A DNA stretch of 23,905 bases. Source: a virus. The translations under genes and the position numbers were made by a program. Each line of letters opens with the position of its first letter. Position 1 is the first letter of the stretch. Shown piece by piece: positions 8,027 through 15,126 of this stretch. The DNA is taken from positions 1 to 23,905 of the IMG/VR virus record IMGVR_UViG_3300032105_000020. One strand, 5' to 3'. The notes beneath the pieces were generated by a model. That model saw only the letters and a list, made by a program, of their open reading frames with translations. It searched no databases and was not told the DNA's origin.

Positions 8027-8053
8027 GGCCCCGGCGGCGATGCCGCCGGGGCC
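8027..8053 (+). other. Perfect 12-bp hairpin after the capsid gene
   Basis: GGCCCCGGCGGC pairs perfectly with GCCGCCGGGGCC around a 3-base loop (GAT). No T-run follows, so it is not a typical intrinsic terminator. Lying between the capsid gene and the next start, it could protect the 3' end of a capsid transcript or reduce read-through. Confidence 0.75.
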
Positions 8054-8072
8054 ACATCTTGGAGTTTTCATC

Positions 8073-8525
8073 ATGAATCCCAATCTTCTCGCTTCCCAGG
8101 AAGCCGCCGTTGCCGGCGTCATCGATCCCGATGCCTACGCCGTTTCCACCGTCACCTCGGGCTGGATTTCCATGGCCACATTCAAGAAAATCCAGGCCAT
8201 CGTCATGGCCGGCACCCTCGGCGCCTTGGCAACGCTGGACGCCAAGCTGGAACAGGCGACCGACGCCGGCGGCAGCGGCGCCAAGGACATCACCGGCAAA
8301 TCCATCACCCAGCTGACCCAGGCCGGCGGCGACAGCGACAAGCAGGCGATCATCAATTGCCGCGACAACGAACTGGACATCGCCAACAGCTTCACCCATG
8401 TGCGGCTGTCGATGACCATCGCCGTCCTCGCGTCGGATGCTGGTGCCATCGTCATGGGTCACTCGGAAGCCTACGGCCCGGCGTCCGATAACGACCTTAG
8501 CAGCGTCGACGAAATTGTCGCCTGA
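8073..8525 (+). CDS. Probable virion structural protein (unassigned)
   Basis: A 150-residue protein, acidic overall, without signal peptide or membrane segment. The pattern W-I-S-M-A-T-F-K-K-I-Q-A-I-V-M-A-G followed by A-T-L-D-A-K-L-E-Q-A-T and later C-R-D-N-E-L-D and F-T-H-V-R-L-S-M-T-I-A-V-L-A-S suggests a beta-rich assembly protein, and similar proteins sit next to capsid genes in other phages. A head decoration or connector-region protein is plausible, but I do not recognise the family for certain. TTGGAG lies ~9 bp before the ATG. It is preceded by a strong hairpin and followed by another, so its level may be set separately from the capsid gene. Confidence 0.7.
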   Translation: MNPNLLASQEAAVAGVIDPDAYAVSTVTSGWISMATFKKIQAIVMAGTLGALATLDAKLEQATDAGGSGAKDITGKSITQLTQAGGDSDKQAIINCRDNELDIANSFTHVRLSMTIAVLASDAGAIVMGHSEAYGPASDNDLSSVDEIVA

Positions 8526-8553
8526 CCCCAACCCGTAAACTGACCGGGAGCGC

Positions 8554-8571
8554 CGGCGCCGAAAGGCGCCG
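8554..8571 (+). other. GAAA-tetraloop hairpin in the intergenic gap
   Basis: CGGCGCC and GGCGCCG form a 7-bp stem closed by a stable GAAA loop, followed after three bases by a short mixed T-stretch (GTTTCT). It may be a weak terminator or an RNA-stability element between two structural genes. Confidence 0.5.
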
Positions 8572-8596
8572 CCGTTTCTAAATGGAGCAAACGATT

Positions 8597-9025
8597 ATGA
8601 CAGACAAACAAGAAACCGCCGCCGTCCGGTTCCTGGTCGACCATGAGGTCGATGACCACCGCAAGGGAACCAGGGACGCCGAAAAATACAAGGCGGGCCA
8701 GGTCGTCAAGGAAATGAACCTCGGTTCCGTCAACCACTTCGTGTCGCGCGGCCTGGCCGTGACGGTAAACAGCAGGGGCAAGCCCACCGACGGCGAGAAA
8801 GTCGACGGCGTCCGCGCGCCCGAGGGTCCGGCCCGTGAACAGGTGGTCCAAAACGCCATCCGCGGCCTCGACCCGCGCAAGAAAGGGAATTTCGACGCCG
8901 GCGGCAAACCCAGCCTCGACGCCGTCGCCAAGGTTCTCGGCTGGCAGCCGAAGGTCGAGGAACTCGACGCCGCCTTCGACGTCGTGATGAAGGCCGGCGG
9001 TCTCGATCTGGGCGACGCCGACTAG
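8597..9025 (+). CDS. Conserved phage protein of unknown function in the head module
   Basis: A 142-residue charged protein. Residues ~8-52 read V-R-F-L-V-D-H-E-V-D-D ... Y-K-A-G-Q-V-V ... N-H-F-V-S-R-G-L-A-V, a small-domain pattern I have seen near connector genes. The C-terminal third (K-P-S-L-D-A-V-A-K-V-L-G-W) looks helical. I do not assign a function. ATG at 8597 is preferred over the in-frame ATG at 8582 because GGAG at 8584-8587 would serve it at a 9-bp spacing and nothing similar precedes 8582. It ends 3 bp before the connector gene. Confidence 0.65.
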   Translation: MTDKQETAAVRFLVDHEVDDHRKGTRDAEKYKAGQVVKEMNLGSVNHFVSRGLAVTVNSRGKPTDGEKVDGVRAPEGPAREQVVQNAIRGLDPRKKGNFDAGGKPSLDAVAKVLGWQPKVEELDAAFDVVMKAGGLDLGDAD

Positions 9026-9028
9026 ACC

Positions 9029-9841
9029 ATGACCGAGGTCGTCGTCAACGCGCCAACGGGCTTGCCGCTCGACCTGGGGGAGGTCAAACGCCGCCTCCGG
9101 GTCGACGGCCCCGACGAGGACTTGGAAATCACCGGCCTCATCGCCGCCGCCGGGGCCTACGCCGAGGGCTTCATCTGGCGGGCGCTGCTGACGCGCACCC
9201 TCGACCTGGTGCTGGACTCCTTCCCGGCGGTCATCCGCCCGCCCAAGCCACCGCTGCGTTCGGTCACTTCCATCACCTACATCGACACCGCAGGCGCGAC
9301 GCAGACCCTGGCCGCGTCCAAGTACCAGGTCGACCTCAACACCGAACCCGGCCGCATCATGCCCGCCCATGGCGACACCTGGCCCGGAACGCGCGCCGTG
9401 TTCAACGCCGTCACCGTCCGTTACAAGACCGGCCTGTTGACGCCGTTCACCGCCGATGACGCCACCGACATCCTCGCCGCCGTCGGCCATCCTTACGCCG
9501 ATACCGATGTACTGCGCCTAAGCCATTCCGGCGCCGAGGGCGAGGCGCCGCCGGCGGGTCTGGCCTTGAATATGGATTATTACGCGCGGGACGTCGTCGC
9601 CGGGGTGTCGCTGAAGGTGGCGGCCACGTCCGGCGGCGCCGCCATCGATATCACCGGCACCGGCACCGGCACCCATTACCTGGGCATCATGCCGGAAAAC
9701 GTCCGCCTTGGCATGCTGCAGGCCATCGGCACCTGGTTAGCCAACCGCGAAACCATCGTCGTCGGCGTGTCCGTGTCGTCCCTACCGGGCGTGGCGGCGG
9801 CCGATCATCTGCTGTTCACAGAACGCAACCACCTGGGATAG
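9029..9841 (+). CDS. Head-tail connector (gp6/phiE125 gp8-like) with an inserted domain
   Basis: This 270-residue protein has the standard connector adaptor pattern: L-D-L-G-E-V-K-R-R-L-R-V at 14-25, then L-I-A-A-A-G-A-Y-A-E helix, R-P-P-K-P-P-L-R-S-V strand, V-T-V-R-Y-K-T-G at 128-135, and a C-terminal helix A-I-G-T-W-L-A-N-R-E with A-A-A-D-H-L-L. Such proteins form the ring under the portal. Between the V-R-Y-x-x-G strand and the M-P-E-N-V-R helix, which are normally only some residues apart, lies an extra ~80-residue block (about 138-219) ending A-I-D-I-T-G-T-G-T-G-T-H. A matching block occurs inside the tail-tip protein of this phage. Length is therefore well above the usual ~190. Confidence 0.85.
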   Translation: MTEVVVNAPTGLPLDLGEVKRRLRVDGPDEDLEITGLIAAAGAYAEGFIWRALLTRTLDLVLDSFPAVIRPPKPPLRSVTSITYIDTAGATQTLAASKYQVDLNTEPGRIMPAHGDTWPGTRAVFNAVTVRYKTGLLTPFTADDATDILAAVGHPYADTDVLRLSHSGAEGEAPPAGLALNMDYYARDVVAGVSLKVAATSGGAAIDITGTGTGTHYLGIMPENVRLGMLQAIGTWLANRETIVVGVSVSSLPGVAAADHLLFTERNHLG

Positions 9842-9851
9842 GTCAAAGAGA

Positions 9852-10169
9852 ATGCGCGCCGGCCGCCTGGACAGGCGCATCGTCATCCAGAAGGACACGC
9901 CGACCCGCTCCGCCACTGGGGCCGAGAAACAGGCGTGGTCGACCCTGGCGACGGTATGGGCGGAAAAGCGCCACGTCGCCGGCGGCGAGACGTTCCGGGG
10001 CGTCCAGGTGGTGGCCAAGGCCACGCTTGCCTTCGTCATCCGCCACCGCACCGACGTGACGACGAAAATGCGCGTCAGCTACGACGGCGAACTCTACGAC
10101 ATCCACAGGATCGACGAACTGGGCCGGCGCGACGGGTTGATCATCCAGGCCTCCGCCGTCAACGTCTGA
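9852..10169 (+). CDS. Head closure / head-tail adaptor protein
   Basis: A 105-residue protein with the phage head-tail joining signature: an R-A-G-x-L-D-R-R-I-V-I-Q start, W-S-T-L-A-T-V-W-A-E, a central G-G-E-T-F-R-G and A-F-V-I-R-H-R-T-D-V, and a final L-Y-D-I-H-R-I-D-E-L-G-R-R-D-G strand. Members of this family (SPP1 gp16/HK97 gp7-like) form the ring that seals the packaged head and accepts the tail. Length is normal. It follows the connector gene by 10 bp and precedes the gp10-like gene by 2 bp, as expected for this module. Confidence 0.9.
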   Translation: MRAGRLDRRIVIQKDTPTRSATGAEKQAWSTLATVWAEKRHVAGGETFRGVQVVAKATLAFVIRHRTDVTTKMRVSYDGELYDIHRIDELGRRDGLIIQASAVNV

Positions 10170-10171
10170 AA

Positions 10172-10645
10172 ATGGCCGGCGTCGTCAATACCCGCATCGA
10201 GGGGGCCAGGGAACTCGATAAGCTCTTAAAGCGGCTGCCCGAGCGTGTTGCCCGAAATGTCCTGCGTCGGGCGACAACGAAGGCGGCGAAGGTCATCGAG
10301 GAAGAAATTCGTCAACGGACGCCCGTCGGGCCGACCGGAAACCTGAAAGCAAGCATTACCCAGAAGGGTGTCCGTCAGCCCAACAAGCAAAATTTAACCC
10401 GCCGCGTAGGGGCGTTTAAGGGCGGTAAATTCAAGGGCCATCACGCCCACCTCATTGAATTTGGAACCGTGAAAATGTCACCCCGGCCATTCATTCGACC
10501 GGCCTTCGACACCAAAAAAGCCGAGGCCCTGAAAGTCATGGGTGAGGAACTGGGCAAAGGAGTCGAAAAGGCGGCGGCCAGGCTGGCCGGCAGCTTCGCC
10601 AAGAGCGGCCTGGCCCGGCGCAAGCGCCGGCGTCGTAGGAGGTAG
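10172..10645 (+). CDS. HK97 gp10-like neck/tail completion protein
   Basis: A 157-residue basic protein. It starts with the family pattern I-E-G-A-R-E-L-D-K-L-L-K-R-L-P, has R-Q-R-T-P-V-G-P-T-G-N-L-K-A-S in the middle and A-H-L-I-E-F-G-T-V-K-M-S-P-R-P-F-I-R-P-A-F near the end, all diagnostic of HK97 gp10-type proteins that join head and tail. The C-terminus is an unusually basic Lys/Arg run. ATG at 10172 starts 2 bp after the previous stop; an upstream open stretch in the same frame is only an overlap. The ribosome site of the next gene (AGGAGG) lies within its last codons. Confidence 0.9.
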   Translation: MAGVVNTRIEGARELDKLLKRLPERVARNVLRRATTKAAKVIEEEIRQRTPVGPTGNLKASITQKGVRQPNKQNLTRRVGAFKGGKFKGHHAHLIEFGTVKMSPRPFIRPAFDTKKAEALKVMGEELGKGVEKAAARLAGSFAKSGLARRKRRRRRR

Positions 10646-10648
10646 CCA

Positions 10649-11059
10649 GTGTCCATCGAAAGCGAGATTTACACGCGGCTGACCACCCACGCCGGGCTTT
10701 CGGTCCTGGTTTCGACCCGGGTCTATCCATGGACAGAAGTGCCGCAGGAACCCACGTATCCTTTCGTCACGTATCACCTAGTTTCGGCCCCGCGGCCGCA
10801 CGCCATGGGCGTCGATGCCGGCGTGGTCATGGCGATGTTCCAGTTCAATGTTTGGGCCGAGGACGACGAAGTCGGCACCGCCGGATATGACGCCATGCTG
10901 GCCGCTAAAGATCAACTTCGACTCGCCCTGCAACGCTGGCGCACCACATCCGGCACCATCGTCCAGGACACGTTTTTGGAAAATGAGAGTGATGATTCCG
11001 ATCCGGTCCTCGAAAGCCACGGTCGCAGGTTCGACGCCAGAATAATTTACGAGGAGTAA
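10649..11059 (+). CDS. Tail completion protein, DUF3168-like
   Basis: This 136-residue protein opens with S-I-E-S-E-I-Y-T-R-L-T, then R-V-Y-P-W-T-E-V-P-Q and P-F-V-T-Y-H-L-V-S, a strand F-Q-F-N-V-W-A, and a helix D-A-M-L-A-A-K-D-Q-L-R. That order is the DUF3168/gp17-like tail terminator or completion family, which caps the tail tube at the head-proximal end. GTG at 10649 is preceded by AGGAGG at a good distance. It sits between gp10-like and tail-tube genes, the expected place. Confidence 0.85.
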   Translation: MSIESEIYTRLTTHAGLSVLVSTRVYPWTEVPQEPTYPFVTYHLVSAPRPHAMGVDAGVVMAMFQFNVWAEDDEVGTAGYDAMLAAKDQLRLALQRWRTTSGTIVQDTFLENESDDSDPVLESHGRRFDARIIYEE

Positions 11060-11062
11060 CCC

Positions 11063-11785
11063 ATGTCCGCTGAAACCATTTCCGACGCCAAGCTCTACAT
11101 GGGCGAATTCGACCTGTCCGGGGCGATGAACGAAACCGCACTTCGCTATGGCGCCGAATTGAAGCGGGCGACCACCTTCGGCGACAGCGGCGAGCGCCGC
11201 CTGGCCGGGCTGCCCGATGCCGCCGTCGAGGCCAAGGGATACTGGGATTCGACCCTCGGTAAAGGCATTTTTAACGACATCGGCGTCGCCGACGTGCCGT
11301 TCAGCGTCGTCCCGCAAGGCGAGACGGAAGGCAACCGCGCCTTTCTGTTCCGCGTCGCCGCCGGCGAATACAGCCTCGGCGGCCCGGTCGGCGAGATGTT
11401 CCCGTTCTCCCTCGGCGCCGAATCGAGCGCCGGCGATCCCCTGATCCGGGGCACCCTGATGCACCGGGCGACGCGCACGGCGACCGCCAACGGCTCAGGC
11501 CGGCAGCTGGGCGCGGTCTCGGCGGCGCAGAAGCTCTACGGCGCCCTGCACGTGTTCGCCGCCTCCGGCACCACGCCGACCCTCGACGTGACGGTGCAAT
11601 CCGACGACGCGTCCGGCTTCCTGTCGGCGGTCACCCGCATGACCTTCGCCCAGAAGACCGCCATCGGGTCCGAATGGCCGGCGCCGATCGCCGGCGCCAT
11701 CACCGACGACTGGTGGCGGATCGTCTGGACCATCGGCGGCACGTCGCCCAGCTTCGACTTCGCCGTCGTCTTGGGAATCCAGTAG
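11063..11785 (+). CDS. Tail tube-like protein, long form
   Basis: A 240-residue protein whose N-terminal part (L-R-Y-G-A-E-L-K-R-A-T-T-F-G-D-S-G-E-R-R-L) matches a segment of the shorter protein encoded at 11951 (Y-S-E-E-L-K-R-A-T-S-M-G-D-K-G-E-R-R-L), showing that the two are paralogous tail-tube-fold proteins. After residue ~120 comes extra sequence (G-A-L-H-V-F-A-A-S-G-T-T-P-T-L-D-V-T-V-Q and W-W-R-I-V-W-T-I-G-G) that looks like a small beta domain. It may be the main tube protein with a surface domain or a minor tube subunit. GAGGAG lies 8 bp before the ATG, a strong site in keeping with an abundant product. Confidence 0.78.
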   Translation: MSAETISDAKLYMGEFDLSGAMNETALRYGAELKRATTFGDSGERRLAGLPDAAVEAKGYWDSTLGKGIFNDIGVADVPFSVVPQGETEGNRAFLFRVAAGEYSLGGPVGEMFPFSLGAESSAGDPLIRGTLMHRATRTATANGSGRQLGAVSAAQKLYGALHVFAASGTTPTLDVTVQSDDASGFLSAVTRMTFAQKTAIGSEWPAPIAGAITDDWWRIVWTIGGTSPSFDFAVVLGIQ

Positions 11786-11794
11786 GAACCGGAA

Positions 11795-11947
11795 ATGCTT
11801 GAAAAAATCAAACTCTCGAAAGACCACAACGGCCGCCGCAAGGGGACCGTGCTTACCGTCGACGCTCTGCGCGCCGAGCGGATGATCGCCGCCGGCACCG
11901 CCAAGCCCGTCCGCGCCCCGAAACCCAAACCCCAGACAAGGAACTGA
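11795..11947 (+). CDS. 50-residue basic protein between the two tail-tube genes
   Basis: ATG at 11795 opens a 50-codon frame ending with TGA at 11945-11947. It begins M-L-E-K-I-K-L-S-K-D-H-N-G, continues G-T-V-L-T-V-D-A-L-R-A-E-R-M-I-A-A-G-T-A, and ends in a Lys/Pro-rich tail. The pattern D-H-x-G-x-x-x-G-x-V-L-x-V-D-x-x-x-A-x-x-x-x-A-A-G is one seen in short proteins of phage structural operons, so I take it as real. AGGAA precedes it, and it fits the gap exactly, with 9 bp before and 3 bp after. Function unknown. Confidence 0.7.
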   Translation: MLEKIKLSKDHNGRRKGTVLTVDALRAERMIAAGTAKPVRAPKPKPQTRN

Positions 11948-11950
11948 ACC

Positions 11951-12379
11951 ATGCCCCGAGAAGTCCTCAATGACGCCTTCGTCTCGATCAACGCCGTCGA
12001 CCTGTCCGACCACGTGGAAACGGTCGAGATGACCTATTCCGAAGAACTGAAACGCGCCACCTCCATGGGCGACAAAGGCGAACGCCGGCTGCCGAGCGGC
12101 ATCGGCGACTGGTCGCTGGCCGTCACCTTTTTCCAGGACTATGACGCGGCCAAGGTCGACGCCACCCTGTTCCCGATCGTCGGCGCGGCCCAGGTCGCCA
12201 TGAAGTTCCGCAAGTCGAAGACCGACGCCATCTCGGCCACCAACCCGGAATACCAGGGCAACGGCATGATCGAGGGCGACTTGGTCTTGGGCGGCGGCGG
12301 TGTCGGCGAAATGAACATGGCGCCGGTGACTTTTGTTTCCGCCGACGGCGTCCGCCTTTTCCGCGACACGACGCCTTAA
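11951..12379 (+). CDS. Tail tube-like protein, short form
   Basis: This 142-residue protein has the compact tail-tube pattern: D-A-F-V-S-I-N-A-V-D-L-S-D-H-V-E-T-V near the N-terminus, Y-S-E-E-L-K-R-A-T, a Y-D-A-A-K-V-D-A-T-L-F helix, and N-P-E-Y-Q-G-N-G-M-I-E-G strand followed by a final V-T-F-V-S-A-D-G. The size and pattern suit a tube subunit better than the longer paralogue upstream, and its place just before the tail-chaperone genes is where the major tail protein normally lies. Which of the two makes the tube cannot be decided from sequence alone. Confidence 0.82.
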   Translation: MPREVLNDAFVSINAVDLSDHVETVEMTYSEELKRATSMGDKGERRLPSGIGDWSLAVTFFQDYDAAKVDATLFPIVGAAQVAMKFRKSKTDAISATNPEYQGNGMIEGDLVLGGGGVGEMNMAPVTFVSADGVRLFRDTTP

Positions 12380-12391
12380 AGAGGCAGGACC

Positions 12392-12766
12392 ATGGCAAAG
12401 CCCAAAACCCAGGCCCCGGACGCTCTCGGCCGCGACGCCATCCTCGACGCCGAGGACCGGAAGCTGGAAACGGTGCCGGTGCCCGAATGGGGCGGCGATG
12501 TCACCATCCGCATGATGTCGGCCAACGAGCGCGACCAATGGGAACAGGAGATGTTCAATCCGGACGGCAGCGTCAAGTCCGACAAGGCGGCGACGCTTCT
12601 GGCGGTCCGTGTCATCACCGACGGGGACGGCAAGCGGCTGTTCGCCGACGAAGACATCGACATCCTGGGCGCCAAGAGCACCGCCGCCCTCAACCGCATC
12701 TTCGTTGCCGCCAAGCGGCTCAACAAATTGACCCTGGCCGACGTCGAGGACCTGGAAAAAAACTGA
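12392..12766 (+). CDS. Tail assembly chaperone, G-like (short product)
   Basis: A 124-residue protein with the tail-chaperone pattern: V-P-V-P-E-W-G-G-D-V-T-I-R-M-M-S-A-N-E-R-D in the first half, A-A-T-L-L-A-V-R-V-I-T-D-G-D-G and L-G-A-K-S-T-A-A-L-N-R-I-F-V-A-A-K-R-L-N-K in the second. It lies between tail tube and tape measure genes. Chaperones of this type coat the tape measure before tube assembly. The frame ends at TGA 12764-12766 just after the slippery site, so most ribosomes make this short form. Confidence 0.9.
   Translation: MAKPKTQAPDALGRDAILDAEDRKLETVPVPEWGGDVTIRMMSANERDQWEQEMFNPDGSVKSDKAATLLAVRVITDGDGKRLFADEDIDILGAKSTAALNRIFVAAKRLNKLTLADVEDLEKN
12757..12763 (+). promoter_or_regulatory. 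Programmed -1 frameshift site (A AAA AAC)
   Basis: The heptamer A AAA AAC lies in phase at the last codons of the short chaperone gene (GAA AAA AAC TGA). A -1 slip places ribosomes in the frame that is open to 12996 and codes for a T-type extension. The heptamer is a canonical X XXY YYZ slippery sequence, the shift direction is right, and the gene pair is the one where such slips are conserved. GC-rich sequence follows and could form a stimulatory structure. Confidence 0.88.
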
Positions 12767-12996
12767 CCGGGCGGCCCGGCCGCCGCTTCGCCTTCGACCT
12801 CGCCCGCACCCTCGGGATGACGGTCGGTCAACTGGGCGCCGCCATGTCGTCCGCCGAATTGGCCGAATGGATGGCGCTGGCCAACCTGGAGGCGCGGGAG
12901 GACTCCGAGCGGGCCGTGCGCGGCGATCTTGAACAGGGGGCCGTGCGGGCCCTCGCCAAGCGCCGCCACGGCCGCGGCAAGGGCCGGCGGCGCTAG
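12763..12996 (+). CDS. Tail chaperone T-like extension, made as GT fusion by -1 frameshift
   Basis: Read after a -1 slip at 12757-12763, this adds about 77 residues to the G-like protein, for a fusion of ~201. The extension carries R-F-A-F-D-L-A-R-T-L-G-M-T-V-G-Q-L, then S-S-A-E-L-A-E-W-M-A-L-A-N-L-E, the usual small helical T domain (gpT-like) with its conserved tryptophan, and a basic tail. No start codon or ribosome site of its own is convincing, which supports production only as a fusion. The T part is thought to bind tail tube subunits while the G part holds the tape measure. Confidence 0.85.
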   Translation: MTGRPGRRFAFDLARTLGMTVGQLGAAMSSAELAEWMALANLEAREDSERAVRGDLEQGAVRALAKRRHGRGKGRRR

Positions 12997-13044
12997 ACCG
13001 GCTGGCGCAACAAAGAAACCAACCACGGAATCCGGAGGTCATCA

Positions 13045-15123
13045 ATGGCACAACCCGTAGGCGTCCTGTTCGCCGATCTGTCGCTGAACTCGGCCGCCTT
13101 CGCCGGCGACATGGGCAAGGCGCGGCGCTCGCTCAGTTCCGGCACCGCCAAGATGAACCGGACCCTGGCGACCCTGGACAAGGGTTTTCGCCGGGTCGGC
13201 CGGACCATCGCCTCGAACCTCAAGGGCATGGTGTCGCTGCGCGGCGGCATCGCCCTGGTGGCCGGCGTGGCGGGGCTGGGCCTGCTGGTCAAAAGGTCCC
13301 TGGACACCGCCGACGCCATCGCCAAGGCCGCCGACGCCATCGGCATCGGCACCGCCGCCCTGCAGGAATACCGCTTCGCCCTCGATATTTCCGGCGTCGC
13401 CCAGGAAAAGACCGACAAGGGGCTGAAGAAGTTCGTTCGCAACATGGGCGATCTGGGCCGGACGTCGAGCGAAACCCAGACCACGCTGAAGGATCTCGAC
13501 CCCGCCCTGCTGGCCAACCTCCGAAACCTCACGTCCGTCGAGGACCAATTGCAGGCGGCGTTCAGGGCGCTGGCAAGCTACGACGATCAAACGAAACGAG
13601 CGGCCGTGTCGGCGTCCCTGTTCGGAGCACGGGTGGGCATCGACATGACGGTGGGGGTCAAGAACGGCATCGCCGCCTTCGAAGACCTGCGCAAGAAGGC
13701 CCGCGACCTTGGTCTGATCATCGACGACAAGCTGCTGCGCGGCGCCGAGGACGCCGTGGACGCGCTCACCATCCTCGGCACGGTGATCAAGACCAAGGTC
13801 ACCGCCGCCGTCGTCGGCTTCGCGCCGCAAATCGCCGGCCTGGCCCAGACCTTCACCGACAACATTCCGAGGATCGCCAGTTGGGTGGAGAGTTTCGCCA
13901 GGTTCGTCGGTCTGATCGACAAGACCGACGTGGAGAAACTCGCCGACATCGAGGACAGGATCAAATTTATCGGCTCTGGACTCAGGGGCTTCGCGGTTGA
14001 CTTGGGTTTGTTCGACAGCCTGAAAAAGGAATTGGCGGAACTGGAGGCACGGAAGCGGGCGCTTCTGGAGAAGCCGGTTCCGCCGGCGCTGGTTATCAAG
14101 ATACCGCCACCGTCACCGGCGTCGGCGCCAACGCCGATCAAGGGCCCGGACGACAAGCTTTCCGCCCGGATGTTTCCCGAGGGAACGGTGGCGGGGCTGA
14201 ATGCGGCGGCGCAGGCCAACGCCGATTTCACCCAGTCGGAAAACGAAAAATTCTTTCGAATCCAAGACTCGACCGCCGCCCTCGATCGTCAGACGGCGCA
14301 GACCCAGCGGATGATCGCCGCGACGCGGCAGGGCGAGGACGCCGTGACCCGGGTCACCCAGGCCATCCAACTGGAGAACGAGGCATTGAGTCTCGGCATC
14401 GACCGCACATCGGCGGCGGGCCAGGCCTGGGAGCGGGCGACCCTCAAGGCCCGGCAAATGGAAGGCAGCCTGGCCGACCTGCAGGCCCGCCAGCAGCAAC
14501 AGGCGCGGCAGGCGGAGGCCGTCGGCAACGTCATGGTCAGCACCCTCGACAGGATCTCCAGGGGCTACACGGATATGAAGTCGCTGGCGCTCGGGGTTCT
14601 GTCGGACATCCTGCGCGAGACCCTGCGCCTGGCGCTGGCGCAACGGAGCCTGAGCTTCGGCGGCGGTGGCGGCGGAGGGTTTAATTTCGCTTCGGTTCTA
14701 AGCGCCGGCCTTGGTTTACTTTTCGGCGGCGGTGGCAGTGTTGCCGCCGCCGGCATTTCGACTCCCCCGACAATGGACTTTTTCAGGATACCGACCGGCG
14801 GCGGCGGGGCCACAATTGGGGCGGCCCATGGCGTCTCGTTCATCGTTCCAGGCTCTGGGGGCACCGACAGCCAGCCGGTGAATATCCAGGCCACGCCCGG
14901 AGAGCGGGTGACGGTGGAAACACCGGCGCAACAGCGGCGCGGCGGGACGATAAAGATAGAATTTCACCAGTCATTCGACTTCCGCGGCGCCGCGCCCGGC
15001 GTCTTCGCCGAGGCGCAACGGTTCAAGGACCAGATCATCACCGAAACCACCGACGCCGTGTTCGACCTGATCGGGCAGGGCGGCGCCGCCGCCGGCGCCG
15101 TCGGCCGACGCAGCCGGGCCTGA
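13045..15123 (+). CDS. Tail tape measure protein
   Basis: At 692 residues this is the longest protein but one in the window and follows the tail chaperones as expected. It has an amphipathic, helix-rich body; a hydrophobic stretch at about 64-82 (L-R-G-G-I-A-L-V-A-G-V-A-G-L-G-L-L-V); a Pro/Ala/Lys-rich break near 350-370; a Gln-rich helix near 475-492; and Gly-rich segments near 546-570. It sets tail length and helps DNA entry. From the known rule of roughly 1.5 angstrom per residue, the tail should be near 100 nm, fairly short. GGAGG lies 7 bp before the ATG. A shared A-K-A-A-D-A-I-G-I-G-T-A-A-L-Q-E-Y segment is typical of proteobacterial tape measures. Confidence 0.93.
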   Translation: MAQPVGVLFADLSLNSAAFAGDMGKARRSLSSGTAKMNRTLATLDKGFRRVGRTIASNLKGMVSLRGGIALVAGVAGLGLLVKRSLDTADAIAKAADAIGIGTAALQEYRFALDISGVAQEKTDKGLKKFVRNMGDLGRTSSETQTTLKDLDPALLANLRNLTSVEDQLQAAFRALASYDDQTKRAAVSASLFGARVGIDMTVGVKNGIAAFEDLRKKARDLGLIIDDKLLRGAEDAVDALTILGTVIKTKVTAAVVGFAPQIAGLAQTFTDNIPRIASWVESFARFVGLIDKTDVEKLADIEDRIKFIGSGLRGFAVDLGLFDSLKKELAELEARKRALLEKPVPPALVIKIPPPSPASAPTPIKGPDDKLSARMFPEGTVAGLNAAAQANADFTQSENEKFFRIQDSTAALDRQTAQTQRMIAATRQGEDAVTRVTQAIQLENEALSLGIDRTSAAGQAWERATLKARQMEGSLADLQARQQQQARQAEAVGNVMVSTLDRISRGYTDMKSLALGVLSDILRETLRLALAQRSLSFGGGGGGGFNFASVLSAGLGLLFGGGGSVAAAGISTPPTMDFFRIPTGGGGATIGAAHGVSFIVPGSGGTDSQPVNIQATPGERVTVETPAQQRRGGTIKIEFHQSFDFRGAAPGVFAEAQRFKDQIITETTDAVFDLIGQGGAAAGAVGRRSRA

Positions 15124-15126
15124 TCC

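Noticed and set aside
8027-8053. Intrinsic terminator after the capsid gene
   Set aside because: The stem is perfect but there is no T-run, so I list it only as a hairpin.
11495-13051. A minus-strand open frame of about 518 codons across the tail-tube and chaperone genes
   Set aside because: It covers several well-supported plus-strand genes and their boundaries; low-complexity antisense reading.
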